This document shows, piece by piece, positions 9,366-17,469 of a stretch of 34,497 bases of DNA. A model generated the notes under the pieces. The model saw nothing but the letters and a program-made list of their open reading frames with translations. It was not told the origin of the DNA and did no database searches. The stretch comes from Bacteroidota bacterium (GTDB lineage: Bacteria; Bacteroidota; Bacteroidia; Bacteroidales; JAAUTT01): positions 1 to 34,497 of the forward strand of contig JAJYAG010000061.1 in assembly GCA_021779665.1 (NCBI GenBank), given 5' to 3'. The position numbers and the translations under genes were made by a program. Every line of letters starts with the position of its first letter. The first letter of the stretch is position 1.

Positions 9366-9865
9366 ATCGTAAATGCAATTCCAATTTTAAATTCGGGCAA
9401 CCACTCCCTGTACCAGCCAATGGCTCCCTGCTCCTTTCGGGCAACTTCGAGCACACGACTATAAATCACTCCGCCATCAGCAAATAGAGCTGTACGACTA
9501 CCCAGGGCATAAGCTGATCCCAGATATGCAGTTCCGCAAAGTAATTTCCAGCGGTAATAGCGGTCGGAATACAGTCCATATCCACTTTTCACCCCGACAT
9601 GAAATGCAAACCGGGAAACTGAAAGTTTGGGTAACATCCTTTGATATTGCAACAGATAAAGAGAGAAGTCACCGGGTCTGACCAATAAATTGGATCCATA
9701 CAAAAAAGAAACTTCATGCTTATGATTAAAGACTATACCTGCTCCTAAAGAAGTATGTTCAAGATATCCGACTCCAGCCTGAATTTTGAACGAAGTCTGC
9801 GCCCCGACAAGCATGGGAATTACAGAAATAAAGGCCAATAAAAGAAATCTATGGAGCATTTTCAT
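9362..9865 (-). CDS. Hypothetical exported protein, probably outer-membrane beta-barrel type
   Basis: The 167-residue protein has a clear signal peptide ending LVGAQ (about residue 23). The rest is short alternating strands rich in Gly, Tyr and aromatic residues (HEVSFLYGSNLLVRP, FHVGVKSGYGLYSD, LPEFKIGIAFTI), and it ends in a hydrophobic strand closing with aromatic-x-Ile, which is typical of small outer-membrane barrels. I do not recognise a specific family. It is the first gene of a two-gene unit with the GDPD-like lipoprotein, which it overlaps by 4 bp, and it has a perfect -7 element upstream. The pairing suggests an envelope-lipid function, but that is inference. Confidence 0.75.
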   Translation of the reverse strand: MKMLHRFLLLAFISVIPMLVGAQTSFKIQAGVGYLEHTSLGAGIVFNHKHEVSFLYGSNLLVRPGDFSLYLLQYQRMLPKLSVSRFAFHVGVKSGYGLYSDRYYRWKLLCGTAYLGSAYALGSRTALFADGGVIYSRVLEVARKEQGAIGWYREWLPEFKIGIAFTI

Positions 9866-9909
9866 AAGCTCATCTGAAAGTTCTGATGGTATTAATGAAA
9901 GTGAAAATA

Positions 9910-9917
9910 CAAAATTA
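9910..9917 (-). promoter_or_regulatory. -7 element (TAATTTTG) for the exported protein/GDPD unit
   Basis: Read on the minus strand, 9917 to 9910 is TAATTTTG, an exact TAnnTTTG match, 45 bp ahead of the ATG at 9865. No convincing -33 box was found. Confidence 0.5.
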
Positions 9918-10069
9918 TCATTGGCTTCCGGTTAAAAATGGTAGATTTCTCCTTACGCCAGTTTTGGTCAATAACCCTGATCTTTTAAAATTTGTCCTGG
10001 CTGTTAGCTGTCGTCTGTGGGCGAGAAAGCTATGTTGCACAGAAATGTAGACTTTATTTTATGTTTTTT

Positions 10070-10207
10070 AAGGCTGAAGGCCTTAGATAATACAGCCCAG
10101 GGCAAAGCGAAGCGGCGCCCTGGGCTATTCAAATAGAATTATTTTGGCGGCGTGAAAACATGTTAAAAAGGGTTTTAAGCTTAACATCGCCGCAATTGTG
10201 ATTCTAT
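10070..10207. repeat. REP-like cluster of hairpins in the 559-bp gap
   Basis: The gap 9866-10424 has no gene. It holds a perfect 10-bp stem AGCCCAGGGC (10094-10103) with GCCCTGGGCT (10117-10126), preceded by AAGGCTGAAGGCCTT (10070-10084). A second large dyad follows: ATAGAAT (10133-10139) with ATTCTAT (10201-10207), GGCGGCG (10146-10152) with CGCCGC (10188-10193), and ATGTTAA (10160-10166) with TTAACAT (10181-10187). The form matches repetitive extragenic palindromes mobilised by RAYT-type transposases, but none is encoded here. The rest of the gap shows nothing clear except a 10-bp palindrome TTAGGCCTAA at 10402-10411. Confidence 0.6.
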
Positions 10208-10424
10208 TAATATCAACAATAATATACAACAGAGCCTCCGAGGGCTGTGAACAAAACTATTTCTTAAGAGCCTAATTCAAATAATTGTTTTATTGAATAA
10301 TGAAAAAATCGAGTGTGGCTTATGAGCCTAAGGTTGATAATCTTATACCACAAACAAAAAATAACCTGCTCAACCATAACCTCTTCGCAGCATCTCTCGT
10401 ATTAGGCCTAAAACCTAAAACGTT

Positions 10425-11024
10425 ATGAAAATATTGAGCTGCAATTTCACTACCGGCGGAACCAGACAATTTGTGCTTGCGATTACCACTATGCACGTTA
10501 TCGACACGAGGGCTCAGGGTAAATCGTTTAAAAAACTCCCCATCCCATTATGGAAAAACTGGAAACAATTTGAAGAAAAAGAATATTCCATTCAGTACCC
10601 GTTAACCTGGATTCTGAATAAACCTGAAGACAAAAGAGGCTTTGTACTTTTTTCACAATCGGACGAATCGCAGGAGCCGTTCCGTGAAAATATCAACCTT
10701 TCGGTGCAGGATTTAACCGGTCGCCTTATCGATCTCGATAAGTATGTAGAACTTTCGGAAAAACAGATTCACGATGTATTAACTCATGTCGAAATCATCG
10801 AAAGCGAAAGATTCTTCAGTGATGGTAACGAATTTCATAAATTAAACTATACAGGCGTAACAAACGGCTATAAACTTGAATTTATGCAATACTACTGGGT
10901 GAAAAATAACAACGCCTATGTTCTTACGCTCACCTGTAAGGAAAAGGATTTTGAGAAACACCGCAAAACAGCCGAAAAAATCATGGACAGCTTCCGGTTG
11001 TTGGATAACGCCGATAGCAAGTAG
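10425..11024 (+). CDS. Hypothetical protein with DcrB/PsbP-like fold
   Basis: The 199-residue product has a hydrophobic stretch near the N-terminus (about 15-28) that could be a weak export signal or anchor. It then has the pattern of the DcrB/PsbP/Mog1-like fold: the opening EEKEYSIQYPLTWIL, a FVLFSQSDES strand, a central helix containing DLDKYVELSEKQI, then a strand pair and a C-terminal helix FEKHRKTAEKIMDSFRLL. Members of this group are small periplasmic or lipoprotein domains without an enzymatic role that can be assigned from sequence. It lies 125 bp upstream of the VIT-VWA gene in the same direction and may be co-transcribed with it. Confidence 0.7.
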   Translation: MKILSCNFTTGGTRQFVLAITTMHVIDTRAQGKSFKKLPIPLWKNWKQFEEKEYSIQYPLTWILNKPEDKRGFVLFSQSDESQEPFRENINLSVQDLTGRLIDLDKYVELSEKQIHDVLTHVEIIESERFFSDGNEFHKLNYTGVTNGYKLEFMQYYWVKNNNAYVLTLTCKEKDFEKHRKTAEKIMDSFRLLDNADSK

Positions 11025-11149
11025 AATCAACTCAATCAGACAAAACCAGTCAGGAATCGCTGACATATAGCCTTGTTCCCATGGCATGGTAGTTGTATCG
11101 AACAGATGTATTAATACCTGATTTTTGATATACACCTAACAACCAACCT

Positions 11150-14140
11150 ATGGAGCACACTCTTACCGCCGGAAATAAGGTTTCTGCTAACCTGAAAACA
11201 ATCTTTTTATTAGTTGTAATTTGTGTCGAACTTGCGTGCGCACAACCCACACAAAACATCCGAACCTCTGCAAGAAGAACTGATATAACTCCGGTTATGA
11301 ATGTCACTGATCTCAGGCAAGGTGAAACCAACCCTATGCACATCGACGAGCTAAAAATTGATATTCAAGTGGTAGGTCAGCTTGCGGTCACCACCATGGA
11401 AATGAGCTATTATAACAGCAACAGTCGTGCTATGGAAGGTGAATTTAACTTTCCCCTGGCCGATGGCATGAATGTTTCACGTTTTGCGCTCGATATCAAT
11501 GGAAAAATGCGCGAAGGTGTTGTGGTTGAGAAAGAACAGGGACGAAAAACATTCGAAGCAATTGCCCGCCGACAGGTGGATCCGGGATTACTGGAGAAAA
11601 CAGCGGGTAATAACTTTAAAGCAAGGGTTTTTCCTTTGCCTGCCAATGGATATCGTCGCATTATCATCGCTTACGAACAGGAGCTTCCCGACAAAGGAAA
11701 AGGTTATCTCTATCAGCTTCCGCTGAATATCAAAGATCGGGTAGAAAAATTCTCGCTCCATGCAGAAGTCATCAGGCAGGAAGTGCTCCCTGACACAACC
11801 GAAAACGAATTTGTTGATATCGAATTCAAAAAATGGAACGAAGCTTATGTAACCGATATTAAAAAAGAGAATTATACACCCGATCAGCAACTGTCATTTA
11901 TTATTCCGGCCCAAAAAGAAATGAATATATACACCGGGCAGTTTAAAACCGGTAGCGATTCTTCGTGGTTTTATCTTTGTTTCAATCCCAAAAAAGAAGA
12001 ACGGTCCAGAGTTCAACCAAAAAAGATAGCCATACTGTGGGATAACTCAAATTCGGGTAAAGACAGAAATCGGGAAAAGGAACTTTCGGTACTGGAGGGC
12101 TATATCAACAAAATTGGCGACCTTGAGGTGGAGTTAATCCCTTTTCATATACGCCCGGGAAAAAGCCAGTCTTTCAAAATCAGGAACGGTAACTGGGATG
12201 CTTTGCGAAAGGCTATTGCAGAGCTCACATACGACGGAGGTACATCTTTCGGAAACATCAATTTCAGTAATTATCCATGCAATGAAATACTTCTGTTTTC
12301 CGACGGACTTTCAAACTTTGGGAATTCCGCTCCTGCTCTGCCTAAAGTTCCGGTAATGGCTATCAATTCGGGTGGGATTGCCAACCATTCGTTTTTGAAA
12401 AACATAGCATACAAAACTGCGGGAATATACATTAATCTAGCCCAGCTCTCAACCGCCGAAGCAGTAAATATGCTGTCGGTTTCAAACTATCAGTTTATTT
12501 CGGCCGAAGTTAAGCAGGGAAATATCACCGAAATTTATCCTTCTGGCGCGACACAATTTTCAGGATCATTCAGTATGGCAGGTATTCTGAAAGGATCTTC
12601 AGCAACCATTACCCTTCATTTTGGATTTGGCAGCGAAACAACACACACGGAAACCATAAAAATTTCGGCTGACAAACCATTAAATTCAGGGATGCTGAAA
12701 CGAATATGGGCGGGCAAAAAACTGGCTTATCTCAGCATGAACGAAGAAGAAAATAAAGATGAAATAACCCGGCTGGGAAAAACCTATGGCATAGTAACAT
12801 CAAACACTTCGCTCATCGTGCTGGACAATCTGGAAGATTATTTACGTTATGGAATTGTTCCTCCTGAGGAAATGCAGCATGAGTATTATGCAAAGCTGAA
12901 GGAAAATGAAAAGTTTAAGGCCGAAAAAACGAATGATCATCTGGAAGCAGTTGCAACCTTGTTCGACGAGCGGTTAAAATGGTGGAATACCTCCTACCCG
13001 ATAAAAGGTACAAAACGCAACAAAGGGGAAACAGCCGACACAATAGTTTACGAGGGCCTGGAAAGCGATACTGCCGCTGCCGTTGAAATGATTACCGTTG
13101 AAGAAAATGCGAGCGCTCCTGCAGCAGTCAATATGGAACTGGAAGAAGTTTCTGACGTTGAAGCTCCTGCTCCACCTGCTATCCTTATGGATGTGAGTGA
13201 AGAGAAATCCAAAGCCCCACAACATGAAGCTTCCATCCAGCTTAACGCATGGGATCCACAGTCGCCTTATCTGAAAAGTCTCAATAATTCACCGGCAGGA
13301 CAGGAATATTCTACCTACCTGAAACTTAAAGAAGAATATGGCACCATTCCCTTTTTCTATGTAGATGCATCCGACTTCTTCCTGAAAATAGGTCAAAAGG
13401 AAATTGCCCTCCTTATTCTCTCCAACCTGGCCGAACTGAAACTGGAATCGCCCCAGCTTCTGAGAATACTTGGTAAGAAACTGCAGCTCATGAATGAACC
13501 TGATTATGCGGTGATGGTATTTGAAAAAATTCTAAAGCTAAGAGGCGAAGAAGCACAGTCGTACCGAGACCTGGGTTTAATTTATGAAGCATCAGGGAAA
13601 TACCAGCAAGCCATAAATATTCTTTACGAAGCAGTGAAACAACCCTGGGATGGAAGATTCCCCGGAATTGAGCTGATTATGCTGGAAGAAATAAACAATA
13701 TCATTGCACAGCATAAAACGGCGGTCGACTACTCGTTTATGGATAAACGGCTCATTAAAAACATGCCTTTGGATATCCGTGTTGTTCTTACATGGGATAC
13801 CGACAATTGCGATATGGATCTTTGGGTTACCGATCCCGAAGGCGAAAAATGCCTTTATTCCAACAAACTCACCTATACTGGAGGATTGATGTCGAACGAT
13901 TTCACCCAGGGTTATGGCCCTGAGGAATTCCTGATCAGGAAAGCGCTGACAGGCGATTATACCGTTGAAGTTAATTATTTCGGCACCCAATCGCAGGACA
14001 TGCTTGCACCGGTGACCCTTTATCTGACTTTCTACACCAACTATGGAAAGCCCGATCAGAAGAAGCAGGAAACCTCTTTACGGTTGGATGTCGCCAAAGA
14101 TGTGGTAATGGTAGGAAAGTTCGGGTTTAAGAAGAAATAG
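11150..14140 (+). CDS. Large exported VIT-VWA protein with TPR and DUF2135 domains
   Basis: The 996-residue protein has an N-terminal export signal (about 15-33, ending ACAQ). A VIT domain follows (about 60-185), with the recurrent VVVEKEQGRKTFE and ANGYRRIIIAYEQ segments. A VWA domain (about 290-430) keeps the metal-site motif DNSNS (Asp298, Ser300, Ser302), YDGGTSFG and LFSDG (Asp385). After an acidic, Glu/Ala/Pro-rich linker (about 640-720) come TPR-like helices (about 745-850, containing YRDLGLIYEASGKYQQA) and a C-terminal DUF2135 beta domain with the acidic cluster DTDNCDMDLW (Asp883, 885, 888, 890). VIT and VWA domains mediate metal-dependent protein binding, so a periplasmic or surface adhesion/scaffold role is likely. 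I cannot name a partner. Confidence 0.88.
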   Translation: MEHTLTAGNKVSANLKTIFLLVVICVELACAQPTQNIRTSARRTDITPVMNVTDLRQGETNPMHIDELKIDIQVVGQLAVTTMEMSYYNSNSRAMEGEFNFPLADGMNVSRFALDINGKMREGVVVEKEQGRKTFEAIARRQVDPGLLEKTAGNNFKARVFPLPANGYRRIIIAYEQELPDKGKGYLYQLPLNIKDRVEKFSLHAEVIRQEVLPDTTENEFVDIEFKKWNEAYVTDIKKENYTPDQQLSFIIPAQKEMNIYTGQFKTGSDSSWFYLCFNPKKEERSRVQPKKIAILWDNSNSGKDRNREKELSVLEGYINKIGDLEVELIPFHIRPGKSQSFKIRNGNWDALRKAIAELTYDGGTSFGNINFSNYPCNEILLFSDGLSNFGNSAPALPKVPVMAINSGGIANHSFLKNIAYKTAGIYINLAQLSTAEAVNMLSVSNYQFISAEVKQGNITEIYPSGATQFSGSFSMAGILKGSSATITLHFGFGSETTHTETIKISADKPLNSGMLKRIWAGKKLAYLSMNEEENKDEITRLGKTYGIVTSNTSLIVLDNLEDYLRYGIVPPEEMQHEYYAKLKENEKFKAEKTNDHLEAVATLFDERLKWWNTSYPIKGTKRNKGETADTIVYEGLESDTAAAVEMITVEENASAPAAVNMELEEVSDVEAPAPPAILMDVSEEKSKAPQHEASIQLNAWDPQSPYLKSLNNSPAGQEYSTYLKLKEEYGTIPFFYVDASDFFLKIGQKEIALLILSNLAELKLESPQLLRILGKKLQLMNEPDYAVMVFEKILKLRGEEAQSYRDLGLIYEASGKYQQAINILYEAVKQPWDGRFPGIELIMLEEINNIIAQHKTAVDYSFMDKRLIKNMPLDIRVVLTWDTDNCDMDLWVTDPEGEKCLYSNKLTYTGGLMSNDFTQGYGPEEFLIRKALTGDYTVEVNYFGTQSQDMLAPVTLYLTFYTNYGKPDQKKQETSLRLDVAKDVVMVGKFGFKKK

Positions 14141-14160
14141 TTCTTAATGGGGATTGGACT

Positions 14161-14192
14161 TTTGTCCTTTCCCTACTTTCAATATAATTTTG
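14161..14192 (+). promoter_or_regulatory. Promoter with -33 TTTG and -7 TAATTTTG
   Basis: TTTG (14161-14164), then 20 bp, then TAATTTTG (14185-14192) is close to the Bacteroidota sigma-ABfr consensus. It lies after the in-frame ATG at 14154, so it supports the downstream ATG at 14250 as the true start of the next gene. Confidence 0.6.
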
Positions 14193-14249
14193 AACAGTTC
14201 GAATAAACCGTTATTTTTATCCCGACTTAATCAGAACTATAATATAACA

Positions 14250-14786
14250 ATGTCACTCCTCAATATCATCGTTTACGACTACACCGAAAAGGCTCAGTTC
14301 GATTACTTTTTTGCGGCTTTAGTACTACTGCTTATGTTGATAGGGTTTTTGTTAATAAAAGCCAGCAAGGCTCCCGATATGACCCGACTCAAAACCAGCG
14401 TAATCACACTGATACAACTCGCCCTGATGCGAACCAACCCGAAGAAAAACAAGCTATTCGGAAGAATTGCACTTTTCACGGGAGTATTCCTTGCAGCGGT
14501 TTACGCCTACAACTTTTCACACATCAAAAAACCCGAATGGTTTTACGAAACAAGCACCATAACCGGACAACTGGAGAATGTAAGCAGCAAAACTGTAAAA
14601 GCCGGAGTTGAAATAAGTTTCACGGTAAACGGCAATAACTTTCAACTGTTGAAAGACAAAGGGTATATCAATAGCCGCAACCTGGCAGTTAACGATTCGG
14701 TAACCATCCTTTATTTTACCGACACCAATCCCCACCTCACCCCAGATCAGAAAAAGAAGGTTGTAAAGATGGAGGTTGAGGAGTAA
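14250..14786 (+). CDS. Hypothetical two-TM membrane protein
   Basis: The start chosen is the ATG at 14250, giving 178 residues. An in-frame ATG at 14154 would add 32 residues without membrane or conserved character and would sit upstream of the promoter at 14161-14192. The protein has a membrane segment at about 14-34 (FFAALVLLLMLIGFLL), a basic cytoplasmic loop with RTNPKKNK, a second segment at about 73-88 (IALFTGVFLAAVYAY), and a beta-rich tail of about 85 residues with WFYETSTITGQLENV. The tail resembles the DUF3592 type of small membrane protein. I do not recognise a specific family. Confidence 0.75.
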   Translation: MSLLNIIVYDYTEKAQFDYFFAALVLLLMLIGFLLIKASKAPDMTRLKTSVITLIQLALMRTNPKKNKLFGRIALFTGVFLAAVYAYNFSHIKKPEWFYETSTITGQLENVSSKTVKAGVEISFTVNGNNFQLLKDKGYINSRNLAVNDSVTILYFTDTNPHLTPDQKKKVVKMEVEE

Positions 14787-14957
14787 AAAGAAATGAATTG
14801 CGCTATGGCGTCACTCTAAAATAATTCTATTTTCAATCCGAAGAATATAACCTGTGATTGGAATTGGTTTTTAACGACTTTAAAATTAGGTTTATTTGTT
14901 TAAAAACAAAATGAACACTCGCTAATCTTTAAGGCTTGGTAATTACCACGAATGTTC

Positions 14958-15000
14958 AAAAAAAAATTCAACCATCATAATTCACATCAGGATGGTTGAA
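14958..15000 (-). terminator. Minus-strand intrinsic terminator downstream of the pseudo-receiver gene
   Basis: TTCAACCATC (14967-14976) and GATGGTTGAA (14991-15000) form a perfect 10-bp stem with a 14-nt loop. On the minus strand the stem is followed by nine T residues (14966-14958). It lies 164 bp past the stop of the gene at 15164-15565. The rest of 14787-15163 shows no gene. Confidence 0.85.
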
Positions 15001-15163
15001 ATCTTTGCCTTAGAACTGCAAATGGTTTTCAAAAAGTTTAAAACGAATTCGAAATTACTGCAACACTCAGGCGATTTCAAATATTGCATGTCCGCATTTA
15101 ACACAAAAGGACAGATGTTTTAAAATTTCACGACAATGTCCGATTAAACTACTCAACTTATTT

Positions 15164-15565
15164 TCAGTTAAGTATTCCCGAACTCATCTCTGTTATCAAT
15201 TCCTCTACTACCAGGGGATTAGTTATGTATTTCAATACTGTATGATACTGCAGCCCGCTCATGGACTGTTCGTACCCGGCGTTATATGTCATAACTACCG
15301 GCATATGGCTAACACCTGTTCTATCATTTTGCTCTGCCAGAAAATCGTTCAATTCAATTTCAGAAATATCCGCATTTAACAGAATCAGATGAGGCATGGG
15401 CAAATATTTCAAATAGACCATTACCTCTTTTGTGCTCACAGCGTAAATTACCTCACATATATTCCCAAGGCTGGAAGATATAAAGCTTCTCACCGGCTCG
15501 TCTTTACCAACTACCATAATTAGTTTTCGGCTGCCCGATGTACACTTATTCCGTTGCTTTTTCAT
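15164..15565 (-). CDS. Stand-alone degenerate receiver domain (pseudo-receiver)
   Basis: The 133-residue protein is a single CheY-like fold: strand 1 KLIMVVGKDE with an acidic pair, strand 3 HLILLNADI, strand 4 MPVVMTYNAG with the conserved Thr, and strand 5 VLKYITNP followed by the last helix. Two of the three defining residues are changed. The phosphoacceptor position after LILL is Asn64 (codon AAT) and not Asp, and the conserved Lys of the ITKP motif is Asn116. It therefore should not be phosphorylated in the usual way. It has no output domain. It is transcribed away from the coiled-coil gene from a promoter with the TTCTAAT array, and terminates at 14958-15000. A role as an adaptor or inhibitor of the neighbouring OmpR-type kinase/regulator pair is inference. 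Confidence 0.8.
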   Translation of the reverse strand: MKKQRNKCTSGSRKLIMVVGKDEPVRSFISSSLGNICEVIYAVSTKEVMVYLKYLPMPHLILLNADISEIELNDFLAEQNDRTGVSHMPVVMTYNAGYEQSMSGLQYHTVLKYITNPLVVEELITEMSSGILN

Positions 15566-15620
15566 TCAGTATTTCTTAAAAGACCTCCCCAATCTCATTC
15601 CTACCACTAAACAGGTTTTT

Positions 15621-15678
15621 CAAATTTAACTCCAAAGTTCTCTCCCGAAATGAAATATAAATTAGAAAGGGATTAGAA
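15621..15678 (-). promoter_or_regulatory. TTCTAAT-array promoter for the pseudo-receiver gene
   Basis: Read on the minus strand: TTCTAAT (15678-15672), 4 bp, TTCTAAT (15667-15661), 4 bp, ATTTCAT (15656-15650, partial match), then a perfect -7 box TAAATTTG (15628-15621). The first heptamer starts 50 bp before the -7 box. The 11-bp repeat period suits a head-to-tail dimer of an OmpR/PhoB-family regulator on one face of the helix. Confidence 0.65.
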
Positions 15679-15690
15679 TCTTCAAAATAG

Positions 15691-15748
15691 TTCTAATTGG
15701 ATTCTAATTCACCATTAATACTCTTCTAACAAGGCATTTATTTATTTG
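15691..15748 (+). promoter_or_regulatory. TTCTAAT-array promoter for the coiled-coil membrane protein gene
   Basis: Heptamers at 11-bp steps are TTCTAAT (15691), TTCTAAT (15702), CATTAAT (15713) and TTCTAAC (15724). The -7-like box TTTATTTG (15741-15748) begins 50 bp after the start of the first heptamer and 19 bp before the ATG at 15768. A TTG 9 bp before that ATG is a poorer start. Confidence 0.65.
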
Positions 15749-15767
15749 TATTCATAAATTGGAAGAT

Positions 15768-16598
15768 ATGGAAAATTATAACCGAACAAAGCTTTTACTT
15801 ATCAGCTTATTGATAGCTACAACTCTAACAAGCGGATGGTTACTGATTAAAAATAATTCTATTAAAATTGAAGCCTTAAAAGAAAAATCAGTTTCTGCCG
15901 CAGAGAAAGATATGCTGAATAAGGAAGTGAATGAACTTGCAATGGAGAAAAGGAAAATTGCCGACGAAAACAGTCTCCGTAAAGCTAAAATTGACTCCCT
16001 AATGAGTGTTGTAAACCTTCGGAATATTGAAGTCAGAAACTTACTTGCTGCAAGCGCCGATGCTAAAATTCTGAAGAAGAAAATAAAAGAACTGGAACAG
16101 GTGAAGAATGAATTGAAAAATGAGGTAGATTACCTGAAACATAACGAATCGAAGCTGAACCTGACTAACTCGAACCTCGAAATTGAGTTAACCAGACTGA
16201 AGAAAGAAAATGAAAACCTGCAGGCCGAATTGCTGCTATCGAAAAATCTTTCAACCGACTATATCCTTGTTCGGAATTTAAAGCGGAATCAGAAAATCAC
16301 AGCATTTGCAAGCCGGACTAAAGCAATTAACGTAAGTTTTGATTTTCCATCGGTTCAGGCTAGCATGCTGGAGGTTAAAGTTGAAACTCCCGATGGACAA
16401 ACCTTTTCATCCACAGAAAAGAACCTGGTGACCATAGCACCTTCCAATACTCCGGCATTGGAAAGCACTTCAGCGATTCCTTTAAAAAGAATGGATTTAA
16501 TATTTAAGCCTGGTAAAAAACTCGTGAAAGGCATTTACAAATTCAATATTATTAAGAATAACGAAGTGGTTAACATCATATTAGTTCAATTAAAATAA
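15768..16598 (+). CDS. Membrane-anchored coiled-coil protein, function unknown
   Basis: The 276-residue protein has one N-terminal membrane segment (about 7-26, LLLISLLIATTLTSGWLLI). It is followed by about 130 residues of heptad-rich, highly charged coiled coil (about 30-165, for example KKKIKELEQVKNELKNEV) and a C-terminal beta domain (about 165-276) with FDFPSVQASMLEVKVETPDGQ and a GIYKFNIIKNNEV strand. The topology predicts a short cytoplasmic N-terminus and a long periplasmic rod ending in a globular domain. I do not recognise a family. It lies under a four-heptamer operator array and is closed off by a terminator at 16638-16673, so it is a single-gene unit beside the two-component system that probably controls it. 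Confidence 0.75.
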   Translation: MENYNRTKLLLISLLIATTLTSGWLLIKNNSIKIEALKEKSVSAAEKDMLNKEVNELAMEKRKIADENSLRKAKIDSLMSVVNLRNIEVRNLLAASADAKILKKKIKELEQVKNELKNEVDYLKHNESKLNLTNSNLEIELTRLKKENENLQAELLLSKNLSTDYILVRNLKRNQKITAFASRTKAINVSFDFPSVQASMLEVKVETPDGQTFSSTEKNLVTIAPSNTPALESTSAIPLKRMDLIFKPGKKLVKGIYKFNIIKNNEVVNIILVQLK

Positions 16599-16637
16599 AT
16601 TAAACAGCAATTATATTTTTCATTGGTTTTGGTGGTT

Positions 16638-16673
16638 CCCGGGAAGCTGACATTGTCATTTTCCCGGGTTTTT
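16638..16673 (+). terminator. Rho-independent terminator after the coiled-coil gene
   Basis: CCCGGGAA (16638-16645) pairs perfectly with TTCCCGGG (16661-16668), followed by TTTTT (16669-16673). It separates the coiled-coil gene from the response regulator, which therefore needs its own promoter; I could not find a clear TAnnTTTG box in 16674-16773. Confidence 0.85.
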
Positions 16674-16773
16674 CTAATCTTGAAACTACTGCCATTGTTA
16701 AAAAAGAAACAAGGATTAAATTAAATAATGATTTTTCTTTTGAACTGTTTAAATTAGCAGTAATCATAAATGT

Positions 16774-17469
16774 ATGGAGAATAAGAAACTATTGGTTATT
16801 GAAGACGAAAAACGTTTGGCCGAAGTTCTGAAAGCAGGATTTGAAGAACATGGCTATCTTGTTGACACGGCTTTCGACGGATATGTTGGCCGGAATATGG
16901 TTCGTAAAAACAAATACGATCTGGTTATTCTCGATATTAATCTTCCTTTGGTAAACGGATACGAGTTATGCAGGGAAATAAGACTGGATAACAAGGAAAT
17001 ACCCATTATTATGCTTACCGCCATGGGTGAGCCCGAAAATAAAATAGCAGGTTTTGATGTCGGCACCGACGATTATGTTATTAAACCATTTGATTTCCAG
17101 GAGCTGCTTGCCCGGGTAAAAGTATTCATCAGACGAAGCACCGCTCAGGAAGTAAAAGAAGAAAGCGTTATCACAATTGATGATCTGGTTATAAATCTCA
17201 CGAAAAAGACTGTTCAGCGCGGCGATACCCTAATTGATCTTACGGCTAAAGAATTTGCCTTGCTGGAGTACCTTGCAAAAAACAAGGGAATTGTTGTTTC
17301 AAGAGTCGATATTGCAGAAAAAATCTGGGATATGAACTTTGATACAGGAACAAATTACATAGATGTTTACATCAATTATCTTCGGAAAAAAATCGACAAG
17401 GATTTTACAAACAAGCTTATACACACACGTATTGGAATGGGTTATGTATTAAAAGATCCCAATGATTAA
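16774..17469 (+). CDS. OmpR/PhoB-family response regulator
   Basis: The 231-residue protein has a canonical receiver (about 4-117), with acidic residues in VIEDEKR, phosphoacceptor Asp54 in LVILDINLPLVNGYE, Thr in IIMLTA and Lys in VIKPFDFQELLARV. A winged-helix DNA-binding domain follows (about 135-228), with LTAKEFALLEYLAKN and the C-terminal TRIGMGYVLK hairpin. Its stop overlaps the start of the kinase gene by 8 bp (17462-17469), so the two form one operon. Regulators of this class bind head-to-tail direct repeats with about 11-bp spacing. That is the geometry of the TTCTAAT arrays at 15650-15730 and 18939-18978, so this protein is the best candidate to bind them. Confidence 0.95.
   Translation: MENKKLLVIEDEKRLAEVLKAGFEEHGYLVDTAFDGYVGRNMVRKNKYDLVILDINLPLVNGYELCREIRLDNKEIPIIMLTAMGEPENKIAGFDVGTDDYVIKPFDFQELLARVKVFIRRSTAQEVKEESVITIDDLVINLTKKTVQRGDTLIDLTAKEFALLEYLAKNKGIVVSRVDIAEKIWDMNFDTGTNYIDVYINYLRKKIDKDFTNKLIHTRIGMGYVLKDPND

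Noticed and set aside
13048-13236. Minus-strand frame rich in Ser/Ala inside the VIT-VWA gene
   Set aside because: It is the antisense of the acidic Ala/Pro linker; the plus-strand frame is continuous and domain-bearing.
16672-16722. Possible fourth TTCTAAT array ahead of the response regulator itself
   Set aside because: Only one heptamer (16672-16678) is present, the 11-bp steps do not continue, and position +50 holds TAAATAAT without TTTG.
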